DNA of 64,000 bases, taken from the NCBI RefSeq assembly GCF_037042905.1, contig NC_087261.1, positions 13,342,217 through 13,406,216 on the forward strand. Direction: 5' to 3'. Origin of the DNA: Lytechinus pictus. Its lineage: Eukaryota > Echinodermata > Echinoidea > Temnopleuroida > Toxopneustidae. A program made the position numbers and the translations under genes. Below the pieces are notes generated by a model, which made no database searches, had not been told where the DNA came from, and saw nothing but the letters and a program-made list of their open reading frames with translations. Shown here piece by piece: positions 1-11,603 of the stretch (position 1 is its first letter; each line of letters begins with the position of its first letter).

Positions 1-660
1 TACGAATGTCCAATTTTAAGTTGGAATGTCACAATATTGTTGGCTAGCGTTTCGCGCTCGCATCAACTATTGGCTAGTAAGGTATTCATTCTGTTCCTAG
101 TCACAAAAGAAAATGCTTAGAGTGCCAAGTTTTTCAGGTTGAAATATTATACATCTTTGTTTCGCACTTCGAGCTCGCATCAGTTCTTGTTTAGCAAGCA
201 CTCATTTTCTTCCTGGTTACAAAAATGCTTAGAACGTCCTTAGTTTTCAGATTGGAGTATCACAATTTTTTAGCTCGCGCTAGCATTATTAGAGATATTT
301 ATACTATACATGAGTCACTAAATGCAGTCCTTAACATTTTCTTTTCTGGTCAGTATATTAAAACTTTCAGCTCGCGCTCACGTTATAATTCTCTAGTTAG
401 AGACATCTTTTTCATGAATCCAAAAACTGCTCGGAATGTTTAATTTCCATGTCTTATACATGATTGATGTCCAAAAGTTTGAGCTCGCGATTAGCGCTCA
501 CAACATCTCACAAGGGTGATATTTTAACAGTAGCGCCATAACTGACCAAAAAAAGCCAATTTAACAACTTCAGATTTAAGTTTTCCAAACCGCTCGCTCG
601 CTGAATATCATGGTGAAAAATATCCGTCTGCACCGAAATGATCATGTTGACATACATCTA
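1..660. repeat. Iterated GCTCGCG-containing repeat
   Basis: Diverged units of roughly 115 bp follow one another. Each has a TGCTTAGA-like start, a TTTTCAG or TTTTTAG stretch and a GC-rich core of the GCTCGCGCT / TTCGCGCTCGC type. The same motif set returns at 13020-13480 and near 11530, so this is a dispersed family. No protein-like reading frame is convincing; the 72-codon frame at 225-443 lies inside the repeat. Confidence 0.7.
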
Positions 661-928
661 CATGTATAAGAGCCCTTTTGCCCCCCCCCCCCCAAAAAAA
701 AAAAAAAAAACCCTTCCGCCGCTCCTGTCTTTGACAGAATAGCCCAATTCTTACGGCAGGAAAGGAAATATCGTGGGATCGTTGGAACGATAATTTAGCT
801 CACCTCGATGCACAATTTGTAATTATCATTCACACGTTTATGACGAACGGTGCATATATTCGAGGTCTGCTATTATGTGTTGAATCCCCCTTTGAAGAGA
901 AGCAACGAACCGTTGCCATTGTCATTCC
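661..928. repeat. Homopolymer tracts and dispersed repeat shared with 23.9 kb
   Basis: A C-run followed by an A-run (about 680-710) leads into sequence that recurs at 23868-24002: both contain ATCGTGGGATCGT and later GAAGAGAAGCAACGAACCGTTG. The match indicates a dispersed non-coding repeat. Confidence 0.6.
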
Positions 929-932
929 TTAA

Positions 933-1898
933 AGGAGAATGAAACCTTTGGAACAAAATAGTTTGTGTGAAAACAGAAAAGTCAAAGAAATGAAAGTTTG
1001 AGAAAAATCGGACAAATGATGAGAAAGTTAAGGCCACCGCACACCTTACGACTGCTTGCGATCCGATTTTGGAACAAAAATTGCATTTTGCTCATTTTCT
1101 GAAAATGTGAATGGAACATATATTTTTATTTGAGGTTAAAATTAATTGAAAGAATACTAATATAACCATTTTGAAAGATTGCAAGCTTTTGTTTTGTAGT
1201 AAAGGCCAAATTAGTTTCAAACCGTAGCTTATCGTACGACTGCTATGACGTCATTACGACTAGGTATTATATTCGCTTTTATTCTTAGAAGGATGATAGC
1301 ATAATCACCGATTTGAACGTAGGTATTCGTACGATGGTTTAGAACATTACACGGTAAGATATTCCAAGACTCAATATTTGCATCAAATTCTACTACATTT
1401 TATTCTGAAATCGGGTCGCAGACCAGTCGTAAGGTGTGCGGTCGCCTTTATGAGCATTTGAATATTGCGATCACTAATGCTATGGAGATCCTCACATTGG
1501 CATTGCGACAAAGATGTGTGATGTCACTTGTGAACAACTCTCCCCATTACTTCAGCATATATTTCACTTAAACTGCCTCTTTTATCACATCTATCAGTAG
1601 ATCATGTTTTTCTATAAGAGGGCATGTAATACAGATTTTTAAAGAATACATCATGGATAAAGAGTTTGTACATTTTGGGGGTATTTTAGAGTCCATCAAA
1701 GAAAAAGTTGTTCACATGTGACATCACACATCCTTGTCGCATTGCCAATGAGAGGATCTCCATGGCATTAGTGATTTCAATATTCAAATGCTCATAGCTT
1801 TCTCATTATTTGTCCGATTTTTCAAATTTTCTTTGTTCTTATTCTTTGATTTTTCTGTTTCGAAGCAACCCTATTTGTTCCAAAGGTTTCATTCCCAT
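933..1898. mobile_element. Palindromic TTAA-flanked element, family B (interrupted copy)
   Basis: The ends are inverted repeats (AGGAGAATGAAACC on the left, its complement near 1885 on the right). TTAA lies directly outside both (929-932 and 1899-1902), as expected for piggyBac-type target duplication. An intact relative is at 55621-56205. This copy is split by a Harbinger-like MITE at 1031-1447. No transposase frame is visible, so it is non-autonomous. Confidence 0.75.
1031..1447. mobile_element. Harbinger-like MITE nested in family B
   Basis: This is a 417-bp insertion with terminal inverted repeats beginning AGGC(C/G)ACCGCACACC and running through CTTACGACTG. The trinucleotide TTA is duplicated at 1028-1030 and 1448-1450. 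A TTA/TAA duplication is characteristic of PIF/Harbinger elements. The intact family B copy at 55.7 kb reads straight through this point, which confirms the insertion. Confidence 0.8.
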
Positions 1899-1904
1899 TT
1901 AAGC

Positions 1905-2398
1905 TAGGCTGACACACGATTTCGTGGCATGCATTGGCACGACTCGAGTCGTGCCAATGCGCTAACTAGTCATAAACTGGCGTGAAGTGTGCGTGAACCC
2001 GTCGTGACTGCGTGCCATGTCGGGACGAGAACTTTGAAATGTTCAACATTTTGGCTACAATAAAATTTAGCGACAGGATCGTGAACTATGCGCAAACTGT
2101 TCGTGATCTCGTCGGGACGATGAGGGAGGATGCGTGCCATTGCGCGCCATGCCACGACTGTCACGAACTGCCAAGAATGGTCCACGAGTAGGTCACGACA
2201 TGTTCACGAATCGGTGCGCGTCGCAGCGTGACTGTGTCTCCCTACTGTCACGGGCACGTGAACTTCACGTATTGACGCTCGAGCAGTTCGCGACTAGTTT
2301 ACGCACTTCACGAATAGTTTGCGCATGGCGCGATCAGTTCACGACGAGTTAACGAGCAGTTCTGTACTACTGCGCGACAGTGACGCTTATGTCGGTCC

Positions 2399-2401
<3 letters not shown>
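1905..2401. repeat. Iterated CACGA/GTTCACGA-type repeat
   Basis: GC-rich sequence with many variant copies of short motifs such as GTTCACGA, CGTGAAC and GTCACGA in both orientations. It starts near a perfect 30-bp palindrome and ends at a (TA)n tract. It resembles the other short-motif arrays of the window, but a clean centre of symmetry cannot be assigned. The open frames across it have no recognisable protein signature. Confidence 0.55.
1931..1960. repeat. Perfect 30-bp palindrome
   Basis: The half-site GCATTGGCACGACTC is followed immediately by its exact reverse complement, with no spacer; the centre is an XhoI-type CTCGAG. Symmetry stops at 1930/1961. It lies at the left edge of the iterated region. 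Confidence 0.95.

Positions 2402-2402
<1 letters not shown>

Positions 2403-2432
<30 letters not shown>
2403..2432. repeat. (TA)n microsatellite
   Basis: About 15 TA units directly abut the left end of the large inverted-repeat element. A matching (TA)n lies at the right end (8979-8995). Confidence 0.9.
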
Positions 2433-2435
<3 letters not shown>

Positions 2436-2638
2436 GCAATGGAGATACACACCTGAAAGTTGACCCTGAGTCAACCGACTTGAAGTCAATTTACTCAGTC
2501 ATGTTCAGGACTTAGAATTTTTTTGAGCTCGGAGAGTGTACTACGGGCGGCAATGTGGTGCTTTCACGATGGGAAGCACAGTTGGGGGTGTGATCGCTTA
2601 TTAGAACAGCCACTACGTACATTCATAGACCTGCTGTG

Positions 2639-5600
2639 TAGTAGACTTGTTAAGAGGTTGAACGCTGCATTTTTTAGTACAAATGTCCCACTTGGCACAA
2701 ATGTTCCTTGAGTCAAAAGAAAAAGATTCATCCAAAGAGACACGCTGTATCTATGCAAATAAGCAAGTAATTTGCATAAATTTGCATATTATGTCGATAT
2801 AGTGAAAACAAGTATTTAATAATATATATTTAACCAGAACTGCCCTAAAATTGGAAATAAACACTTAAGGTAAGAAAGGGAAGAAAATTGTCATAAAATA
2901 ATTGGGATATCCTTGTTTATTATTACCTAATTTACATAAATTATGCAAATTATAATTTAAAACAGAGTATTTTTTCATGAATCCTGAACTGTTTTAAAAA
3001 AACAGCAACTAATACACAAATGTCAACATTCTACATGAAAGAGAATATATTAGCGAAAACATCGATATGCTTCATGACAGTATTAGTGTCTTAATTTGCT
3101 GAGAAAGAGGGCAAATATGTCAAAATGTATGACGTGATATTGCGCAAAAACGAGACCAAAACAACCTCTATGTCACAGTCACACTCACGAATGAGACAAT
3201 AAAGCGATCGATGGTATGTCGTTCGAGATAAAGCAATCCCAACACAATAGCTTCCATCGGCTTCTCGCATCGCTTTTGTTGGTGTGTCTGCCACACCGTA
3301 ATCTATGATACATACGGACAAAATGCATTTCGGTATCGGTAAAACACTATTAATTTTGTTTTATTTGTTTCTAATTTGTTTCTCTTGGAAAATTTACAGG
3401 AGACATTGCTTTGCAGGTTACTGCTTTAATGAAACTCTGGCACATGAATCATGACGAATGTATCATACCTCAATCCATATTTTAACTTTATTAAAATCTT
3501 TTGGAGACCCCGAAGTGGCAAAACTGCATCCCCCAGCATTCCCGCCACTTTACGAAACCAGTTTGACTTGTCTAATCGACTTGGAAAAGACAGATGTATG
3601 AGACATCAGTTAACATGTTTCCTGAAGAAAGTTTTTTTGTTTATTTAAGCCTACGCCCAGGGGAGCCCTCCGAATTTACCCCATCCCATCTCCGTATTTC
3701 GACTTTAAATAAAAAATATCGTGTTTTAAAGCCATCGGCAAGGCAAATTGCGTTTTTGGTATAATAAAGCAACTTTTATATCTATATCTTTATATTTACA
3801 TTCATCATTATTGATATTATTATAGTTATTATTAATATTATTATCATTATTATTATTATCATTGTTCTGCCGTTTGTAATAGTGCTCTAGTACAGTAAAG
3901 GCTATAACCCAACAGGATCATGCCTAGGATACCCTTTCTCTTTTTGGTTTTATGTATTAAAAAATAGTTTATTGTCTTTAGAACTTTTAAAAGATTACTT
4001 TTGTTTGTATTGATATCTTGGAATAGATTGAGGAGAAAATACTCTATAACTGACATGTAGAGGAGCTGTGGTACATTGAAGAACAGCCAAACAGCCCTTC
4101 ATTGATTCCACTCTATGTTAACTTTAAATATTTTTAGAGCCCAATCGGAAGAAAGATGCATTTCTACTACACACAGTAAAGCCTCTTTGCGTTCTCCTCT
4201 TGAAAAAAAAAAAAAAACATAGAAGGCATTGTTTTATATCTCATAAAATAAGTTCGTGTACGTGACGGTGGCCTGTCGAAGTTGCCCAACCGTTTATTTT
4301 GTTTTGACAATATTTATTTAGAATATCGTCTAATTTAAGCCCTCATCTGGAAAAGGGCACTTATTAAAGGCAGCATCTACATTATATAGAGGAGGCCCTG
4401 GCAATGGGAAGAGGGGGCTGAAGCTTGTTAAAATTCTTGGGACCAAAATTTTACATTGAACCTTTTTTGCTTTTCAAATTTACATCAAGAAATTTAACAA
4501 GCACTGATAAACAAAAAAGATTGCACTACAAAATGAAGTTTTTTGGGTAACGTTTCTTTTTTTTCGTGTTGTCACATCTGCCGGAATTCCAGGGGGTGCT
4601 GTCTATGGAGAATAACACACGCAGCACACCCCCCCCCCTTCCGGAAAATCTTGCAGGTGCTTCAGCCCCCGCTTCCAAGTACCAGGGCCTCCTCTATATA
4701 ATGTAGATGCTGCCTTTAATAAGTGCCCTTTTCCAGATGAGGGCTTCATTTAGACGATATTCTAAATATATATTGTCAAAACAAAATAAACGATTGGGCA
4801 ACTTCGACAGGCCACCGTCACGTACACGAACTTATTTTATAAGATATAAAACAATGCCTTCTATGTTTTTGTTTTTTCAAGAGGAGAACGCAAAGAGGCT
4901 TTACTGTGTGTAGTAGAAATGTATCTTTCTTCCGAATTGGCTCTAAAAATATTTAAATTTAACATAGAGTGGAATCAATAAAGGGGTTTGAGTATTTTAG
5001 AGCTTACGTGTGGCTTTTCTTCTATGTACCACAGCTCTTCTACCTGTCAATTGTAACGTATTTTCTATTCCAAGATATCAATACAAACAAAAGTAATCTT
5101 TTAAGAGTTCTAAAGACAATAAACTATTTTTGAATAAATAAAACAAAAAGGGGAAAGGGTATCCTAGGCATGCTCCTGTTGGGTTATATCCTTTACTGTG
5201 CATTATTACAAACTGCAGAACAATAATAATAATAATAATAACAATAATAATAGTAATAATAATGATAATAATAATATTAATAATGATAAAAATATTAATA
5301 TAGATAAATATGAAATATATATATAAAAGTTGCTCTATTATACCAAAAACGCAATTTGCCTTGCCGGTGGCTTTAAAACACGATATTTTTTTTTTATTTA
5401 GTGTCGAAATACAGAGAGGGGATGGGGTAAATTTGGAGGGCTCCCGTGGACGTAGGCTTAAAAAAAAAAAACTATCTTCAGGAAACATGTTAACTGATGT
5501 CTCATAAATCCGTCTTTTCAAAGTCGATAATACAAATCAAACTGGTTTTGTAAAGTAGCGGGAATGCCGCGGGGGAATGCAGTTTTGCCACTTCGGGGTC

Positions 5601-6484
5601 TCCAAAAGATATATATTTTAACAAAGTTAAAATATGGATTAAGGTGGGGGTACATTCGTCATGATTCATGTGCCAGAGCTTCATTAAAGCAGTAACCTGC
5701 AAAGCAATGTCTCCTGTAAATTTTCCAAGAGAAACAAATTAGAATCAAATAAAACAAAATTAATAGTATTTTACCGATACCGAAATGCATTTTGCCCGTA
5801 TATACCATAGATTACGGTGTGGCAGACACACCAACACAAGCGATACGAGAAGCCGATGGAAGCTATTGTGTTGAGATTGTGTTATCTCGAATGACATACC
5901 ATTGATCGCTTTATTGTCCCGTTCGTGAGTGTGACTGTGACATAGAGGTTGTTTTGGTCTCGTTTTAGCGCAATATCACGTCATACATTTTGACATATTT
6001 GCCCTCTTTCTAAGCAAATTAAGACACTAATACTGTCATGAAGCATATCGATGTTTTCGCTAATATATTCTCTTTCATGTAGAATGTTGACATTGTGTAT
6101 TAATTGCTGTTATTTATAAAACAGTTCAGGATTCATGAAAAAATACTCTGTTTTAAATTATAATTTACATAATTTATGTAAATTAGGTAATAATAAACAA
6201 GGATATCCCAATCATTTTATGTCAATTTTCTTCCCTTTCTTACCCTAAGTGTTTATTTCCAATTTTAGGGCAGTTCTGGTTAAATATATATTCTTAAATA
6301 CCTGTTTCCACTATGTCGACCTAATATGCAAATTTATGCAAATTACTTGCTTATTTGCATAGATACAGCGTGTCTCTTTGGATGAATCCTTTTCTTTTGA
6401 CTCAAGGAACATTTGTGCCAAGTGGGACATTTGTACTAAAAAATGCAGCGTTCACCCCTTTTTTTGCAGTTAACAAGTCTACTA
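2639..6484. mobile_element. 3.85 kb foldback element (near-palindrome)
   Basis: Ends are TAGTAGACTTGTTAA and its complement. Arms of about 1.8 kb (2639 to about 4435, and about 4655 to 6484) are inverted copies with scattered substitutions, around a loop of roughly 215 bp centred near 4560. Matching landmarks include AACATTTGTGCC, the TATGCAAATAAGC stretches, the ATT/AAT microsatellites (3790-3870 against 5220-5290) and the GGAGGCCCTGG blocks (4391 and 4684). It sits in the left arm of the outer element with GTG on both sides. The mirrored open frames show no domain. Confidence 0.85.
5220..5300. repeat. (AAT)n microsatellite in right palindrome arm
   Basis: Runs of AAT/AATA units; the left arm carries the complementary ATT-rich tract at 3790-3870. 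The low-complexity isoleucine-rich frame across it on the minus strand is a by-product. Confidence 0.85.
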
Positions 6485-6559
6485 GTGTGTTCTGCGGAGC
6501 GAGAGCTGATTTTGTTAAATAGTGTAGTCTTATTCCAGGAACGAATAAATAACTAAAAA

Positions 6560-8090
6560 AAAAAAGAGTAAAATTTGGATTTTTTTTGTAGTTGAATAAT
6601 ATGGTTCCAAGATTAATCACCAAAATATTTGTTCAATTCAATTTGGATTATATCCAATTAAGTGTACTGAGGCCTAGATTAGTAGGGTTTCCAGGGCTGC
6701 AGTTGGCGGGGGGGGGGGGGAGCAGTTGATATTTGAATTAACAATAAAAATGAAAACAAAGGTAGATCGACTTGATTTCGATGTATACATAACATATCAT
6801 AGATCCTGTCCATGTCTCAATTTTTTTTTTTTTTTTTTTTTTTTGGGGGGGGGGTGCAGTTGATATATTAATATAGCATAATACTCAGTATTATGATTAT
6901 ATTTCTTGATATAATGGACTAAAAGTGATGGAATGTTTTTGTACGGTGACTGGAGGTCACTGTCTGTGGTATTCACTTAACTTGATGTTGTTATGCCTCA
7001 CTTCATGGATTTTCATGTTGAGATAACATTACCTCATCCCATACCCTGTCTATGACTTCTTTTTTTTCCAGCGGGGGGGGGGGGGGGGAATTGATATGAT
7101 GATTTTGCATAAAACTGTTAATAAAACAACCTCAGTCGTGTGATTATATTCCTTCATGTAACTGACTAAAAGTGATGACATGTTTTTTTTATTAGATGAC
7201 TTGAGGGTTTTGTGGGTAGTATTAACTTTACTTGAAGTTTTGGGTCACTTTATGGTTTTCATGTGTGTACATTGTCTAGAGACATTTAATTTATCTCGGC
7301 ATGCCCGACATCCACGTACACCTACTCATACTATTTTTCCCATTTATTCATTTATTTATTTATTTATTTTTTTTATTTGGGGGGGGGGGGGAGTTGATAT
7401 TTAAGGACGCACATTCCTCGCCAGTAGTTCTGCAGCATGGAGACTTAACGCAGCAATGCCCACGCGATTTCGTGCGAATGGTACTGTGTGTTGTTATGAC
7501 TCTCTTTGTGGATTTTCAGGACTAGATAACATTACCTTATATCCCTTAATATAATCAACTCAAAGAGAATATATGTTTTAGTTTGCTGACTTGAGGGCAA
7601 TAATGGTGGTATTCATCTTACCTGAAGTTGTTATGACTCTCTTTGTGGATTTTCAGGAATAGATAACATTACCTTATATCCCTTAATATAATCGACTCAG
7701 AGTGATGATATATTTTACTTAGCTGACTTGAGGTCAATAATGGTGGTATTCATCTTACCTGAAGTTGTTATGACTCTCTTTGTGGATTTTCAGGAATAGA
7801 TAACATTACGTTCTTCCCATATCCTGTCCATATCTTAATATAATAGTTTTTTTTTTTTTTTTTTTTTTTTTTTTGGGGGGGGTGGAGCAGTTGGTTTCTT
7901 ACTTTAGCGTGAAACTGACCTAAAATATATGAAGTATATAAAGTAATATATCCCTCATTACTGAAAATCGACTCAAAGTGATGATATGTTTTAGTTTGCT
8001 GACTTCAGGTCAATAATGGTGGTATTCATCTTACCTCAAGTTGTTATGACTCTCTTTGTGGATTTTTTAAGCGTTGCGGGGTGATATGTA
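6560..8090. repeat. Tandem array with T-run/G-run blocks
   Basis: Diverged units share ATGACTCTCTTTGTGGATTT, then GATAACATTACCT, then a GTTGACTTGAGG-like block with GTGGTATTCATCTTACC. Clear copies start near 7497, 7636, 7767 and 8045; weaker ones near 6960 and 7190. Several units carry a T-run followed by 8-18 Gs (near 6709, 6845, 7073, 7379, 7873). No coding content is apparent. It forms the core of the outer inverted-repeat element. Confidence 0.7.
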
Positions 8091-8509
8091 TCGAAATCTG
8101 ACATAGTTACCATATAAATCTAGTATTTTAATTATGTTGAAAAAAGTACAATTCAATGTCAATAGATCTACCAAGAATTGCCTCATCCGGCCTAGATCTA
8201 CATTTTCAACTTGACAAATCAAATCAAATCAAATTAATCGACATTTTCATACATGCGCGCGCACACACACACACACACACATACACACACAAACATTTTG
8301 AAGAAAATATGGGGGATGGGCGGGGGGGGGGATGGGGGAACAGCAGCGCGCCCCACAAAGACACAAACCCTACCAGAAGTAGGCCTACGCCACTGTCAGT
8401 ACACTTTATTGGATGTCAACATTGACGAATCTTGGAAAATAAGCGTCGAACCATAATATCACACCACAGTTTGAACAACAAAAACAAAACCAAACAATTT
8501 TAGAGCATT
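8091..8509. other. Non-coding stretch with (CA)n microsatellite
   Basis: Holds a short (CA)n run (about 8262-8290) and a G-run near 8320. No gene or element end can be assigned; the two open frames come from the CA repeat. Confidence 0.6.
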
Positions 8510-8995
8510 GTTATAATTATTATTTTACTTATTTATCTATTCCTGGAATAAGACTACACAATTACTCAAAATCGGCTCTCGCTCCGCAGAGTACGCAGTA
8601 GGTCTATGCACGTACGTATAGTGGCTGTTCTAATAAGCGACCACTACCCCCACATTAATCGCTCTGCGTAGAACATTACAATGACAAATCTAGACTCATT
8701 ATTTTGTTATTAAGGCATTATAATTAATACAGGAAACGCAAATAGAGATGAATAACCAAGCAATAACTCAAACCAGTTGAACAGTTATCAAGAAAACAGA
8801 CAACATGTTAGAAAAATCAACTGAAAGAAACTGCAATCGTGATATAGCACTCCGTTGCCGCCCGCAGTACACTCTCTGAGCTCGAAAAAATTATAAGTCC
8901 TGAACATGACTCTGAGTAAATTGACTTCAAGTCGGTTGACTCAGGGTCAACTTTCAGGTGCGTATCTCCATTGCTGCATATATATATATATATAT

Positions 8996-9480
8996 GACTT
9001 TCTGGACACTCTGGACACTGCTCGCGATTCCAGAAGCGAAAAAATAAAGGACACCAAAAAACAAAAACAACAAAACTCCCCCCAAAAGGAAACAAAATAT
9101 GTTCTTTCTTTCCTTTTCCATGTCTCCTTTTTATTTCTCTGTTCGTTCACTTAAATTTCTTCGTTTTCTCCATATTGTTTTGGGTGAAGGGGATTTCTGT
9201 TTTGTTTTATTATTCGTTTTCATTTATCCTTCCCCCTTTTCTTTTCCGTGTCTTTTTTTTTAAGTTTCCTTTTTCTCTCTGTTATTTATTTGCAGGGGTT
9301 CACTGCTCAACCATCTTTTGGAACAGGTCAGTAGACTGTCATACTGTCCAAACCCGTGCCTTCTGGTCATTTGTTCCCTGAACCACATTTTCCTTCGTGG
9401 AATTGTTCGAGGTGGGGTTGCCTTTTTTTACTCTTCTGCCTCCTCCAGCCTTTTTCTGCTGCTTTTCAACAACGGCTAGA
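8996..9480. other. Pyrimidine-rich non-coding sequence
   Basis: T/C-rich sequence with many TTTTC runs follows the outer element. I see no repeat boundary, exon or RNA gene. Confidence 0.5.
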
Positions 9481-9484
9481 GCAG

Positions 9485-9660
9485 CGGCCATGTATAGGGC
9501 AGGGTTGTAGTGCCTTGATGCTCGGCCTTGGCCTTATAAGGCGCCTTAAGGCCTATCATTTCAAAGCCCTGGCCTTGAACATTCAAGCCTTGGCCTTGGT
9601 CTTGAGGATTTTGAGGCATTTTCAAGGCTTTTTCAAGGCATTTTGTATTTTGTACTTTCA
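9485..9660. repeat. Iterated CCTTGG/CAAGGC repeat
   Basis: Repeated variants of GGCCTTGG and TTCAAGGC with palindromic cores such as AAGGCGCCTT. A similar GGCCTTGGCC block occurs in the small inverted repeat at 37718-37822. Non-coding. Confidence 0.65.
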
Positions 9661-10154
9661 ATTGTTTTTATATAAGTAATTATAAACGTTTCAATAGTTC
9701 TGTATATTTAATGACAATATTGGTCAATACTACTAGTCACCAGTCACAGTAGCAGCAGCAGTAGTAGGTATACTAGCAGTGTCATCAATTGTAATGATTA
9801 AATCACCATTATCAAGAATTATCATCACATAATATGTAACAAAGAAAACAGCATTGATGAAAAATAACATTATTTATTGGTACTGCGTTGAAATCACGAT
9901 TTTCCTTTCCCCTATTCTAAGTTTATTCTTGGTGGTGGAACTTCTTCTTCTTCTTCTTCTCTCTTTCTCTCTCTTTTCCGGGGGGGGGGGTTCTGATGTA
10001 TTTTTAAACATACGAGAAAGAGGAATGGGAAGAGAGAGAGAGGAGAAGGGGGAGAAATGTGGAAGAGCGTTAGAAAGATGGGGGTGGCTGGTTAGGTAGA
10101 ACATAGTGCAAAATTAGTTAATAACTATTAGGCAGTACATCTTTTCTAAATAAG
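9661..10154. other. Non-coding stretch with simple repeats
   Basis: Contains CAG/TAG trinucleotides near 9750, a (CTT)n tract near 9940, a G-run and a GA-rich stretch near 10020. The open frames here are low complexity on both strands and are not believed. Confidence 0.5.
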
Positions 10155-10597
10155 CCAGTTCGTAGTTCCTTTCTGCGCATGATCAAAAGATTATACGCAT
10201 GATCAGAGGAAAGTCATTTGTACTAAAGTGACATGGTGTTTTAAAATCTAATGAGATAAGCACCATCTTTGATGTCTTGATTATTCATATATTCTTTTGG
10301 ATAGTGATTTACATTTACATCCACAAAAACAACAATGCGTCCACGAACGACTGGTATTTCACAGTTTGCCAAGTACATTGTGCAACATGCTTTGATAAGC
10401 ATTCAAAGTAGGAATGCAACAAATACCTTCATAAAGTGTTCATTTGTGTGCTATTCTAGTCACATGGTCTATTCAATTTCTTCATCCTGCTATGTAAGGC
10501 AAGCTTACGTAATATCCTGCTTTGAAATCTGCCTATCATAATGAAAGAAATGAAAGGTCATTTGACCAAAATTGTCCATGAAGTAACTACGAACTGG
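10155..10597. mobile_element. MITE with CCAGTTCGTAGTT ends
   Basis: A 443-bp interval is bounded by CCAGTTCGTAGTT and its exact complement. A short inner repeat of GCGCATGATCA / ACGCATGATCA lies near the left end. No clear target duplication and no transposase frame; non-autonomous DNA element of unknown superfamily. Confidence 0.7.
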
Positions 10598-10964
10598 TCT
10601 ATTGTATACATTTTTTTGGGTCTGAGGAAAATGCCTAACACTTTGGCAAATCATTCTTGAACTCGAACATTGAACAAATTATATGGAATTCATTGATCCC
10701 TGCAGCTCGATACACAGCTTTCAAAAACTAATTACTTTCCCTAGAATGGTATCTATATGATTTGTATGTTACAAGTGTGCAGGAATGCCCAATTCAATAG
10801 ACTTCATCACCTGTTATGTGTGCGTACCCAGCACGTGCCACGTGCTTGTTAATTTCTCACACCTGTTAATTGACAGAAGCAGCATGTGCATCTATCTTCT
10901 GAAAGTTGGTGGAATAAAAAATATCGTCCGATATTTATTTCGTCATTGGTCGGCAATCAGATCA
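10598..10964. other. No feature recognised
   Basis: AT-rich unique-looking sequence without repeat boundaries, splice-consistent exons or RNA structure that I can support. Confidence 0.4.
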
Positions 10965-11383
10965 GGCGCGGATCTTATGGGGGGGGGGGGGGCGAGGGGG
11001 CCCTCATATTTCACGTGGGGCCGCCAAATTCATGTTTAACCGAGAGCGCCAAATAGACTTAAAACTTAGGAGGCGCCATGCAAATTCATGTTCGACCGGG
11101 GTCCAAAATTTATCGCATTGCTTGGTTATTTTGAGATATGTCCTTTCCAAAAAATTAAATGCGGCAGAATTGAAATATCCTGTTTCTACGAATATAATAT
11201 AGAAACAAAATGTGCTCGCTTTTCATTTCTGTTTAACGAGATAGGTAAGAAAGGTATCATAAAAAAGGGCCGAATATACATGTAAACCCAGCTCGCGTAT
11301 CGTGATCGCAATATTTGATTCTATAGATCCAACGTAAAAATCCTTAAAATGTTATTTATTTCAGGTAAGTATACAGTACCTAG
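10965..11383. repeat. Diverged relic of G-tract/GCTCGCG element
   Basis: Begins with GGCGCGGATCTTATGG and a long G-run, like the ends of the 11.38-13.66 kb element, and carries GCTCGCTTTTCATTTC and GCTCGCGTATCG internally. Probably an older partial copy of the same family. Confidence 0.45.
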
Positions 11384-11603
11384 GCAGATCCAGGGGGCAA
11401 AGCGGCTGCCCCCCCCCCCCCATGGACAAAAAGGGAGAGAAAAAAAACAAAAGAAGAGAAAAAAAGAAAAACTCTTAGAAGAGGAATCGGAGCCTAAAAG
11501 AGTCCTTCTTAAGTCAGAATATAAAAATTTCTGCTCGCGATTTGCATTCGCATCTATTATGGGTAAGTTATTTATATCTCTATTATTAATATTTTTTAAT
11601 AAT

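Larger units (their letters stand above)
2431..8980. mobile_element. Large inverted-repeat element (outer)
   Basis: The left end, beginning ATGCAGCAATGGAGATAC at 2431, is the reverse complement of the right end at about 8963-8980. Homology continues inwards: 2431-2638 and then 6485-6560 match the complement of 8510-8980. The left arm is split by the 3.85 kb palindrome. Its core (6560-8090) is a non-coding tandem array. (TA)n flanks both ends, so the target duplication cannot be read. I see no transposase. Confidence 0.75.

Noticed and set aside
5078..5521. 147-codon minus-strand frame with poly-isoleucine
   Set aside because: Runs through the AAT repeat in the palindrome arm; the mirrored arm does not preserve the frame.
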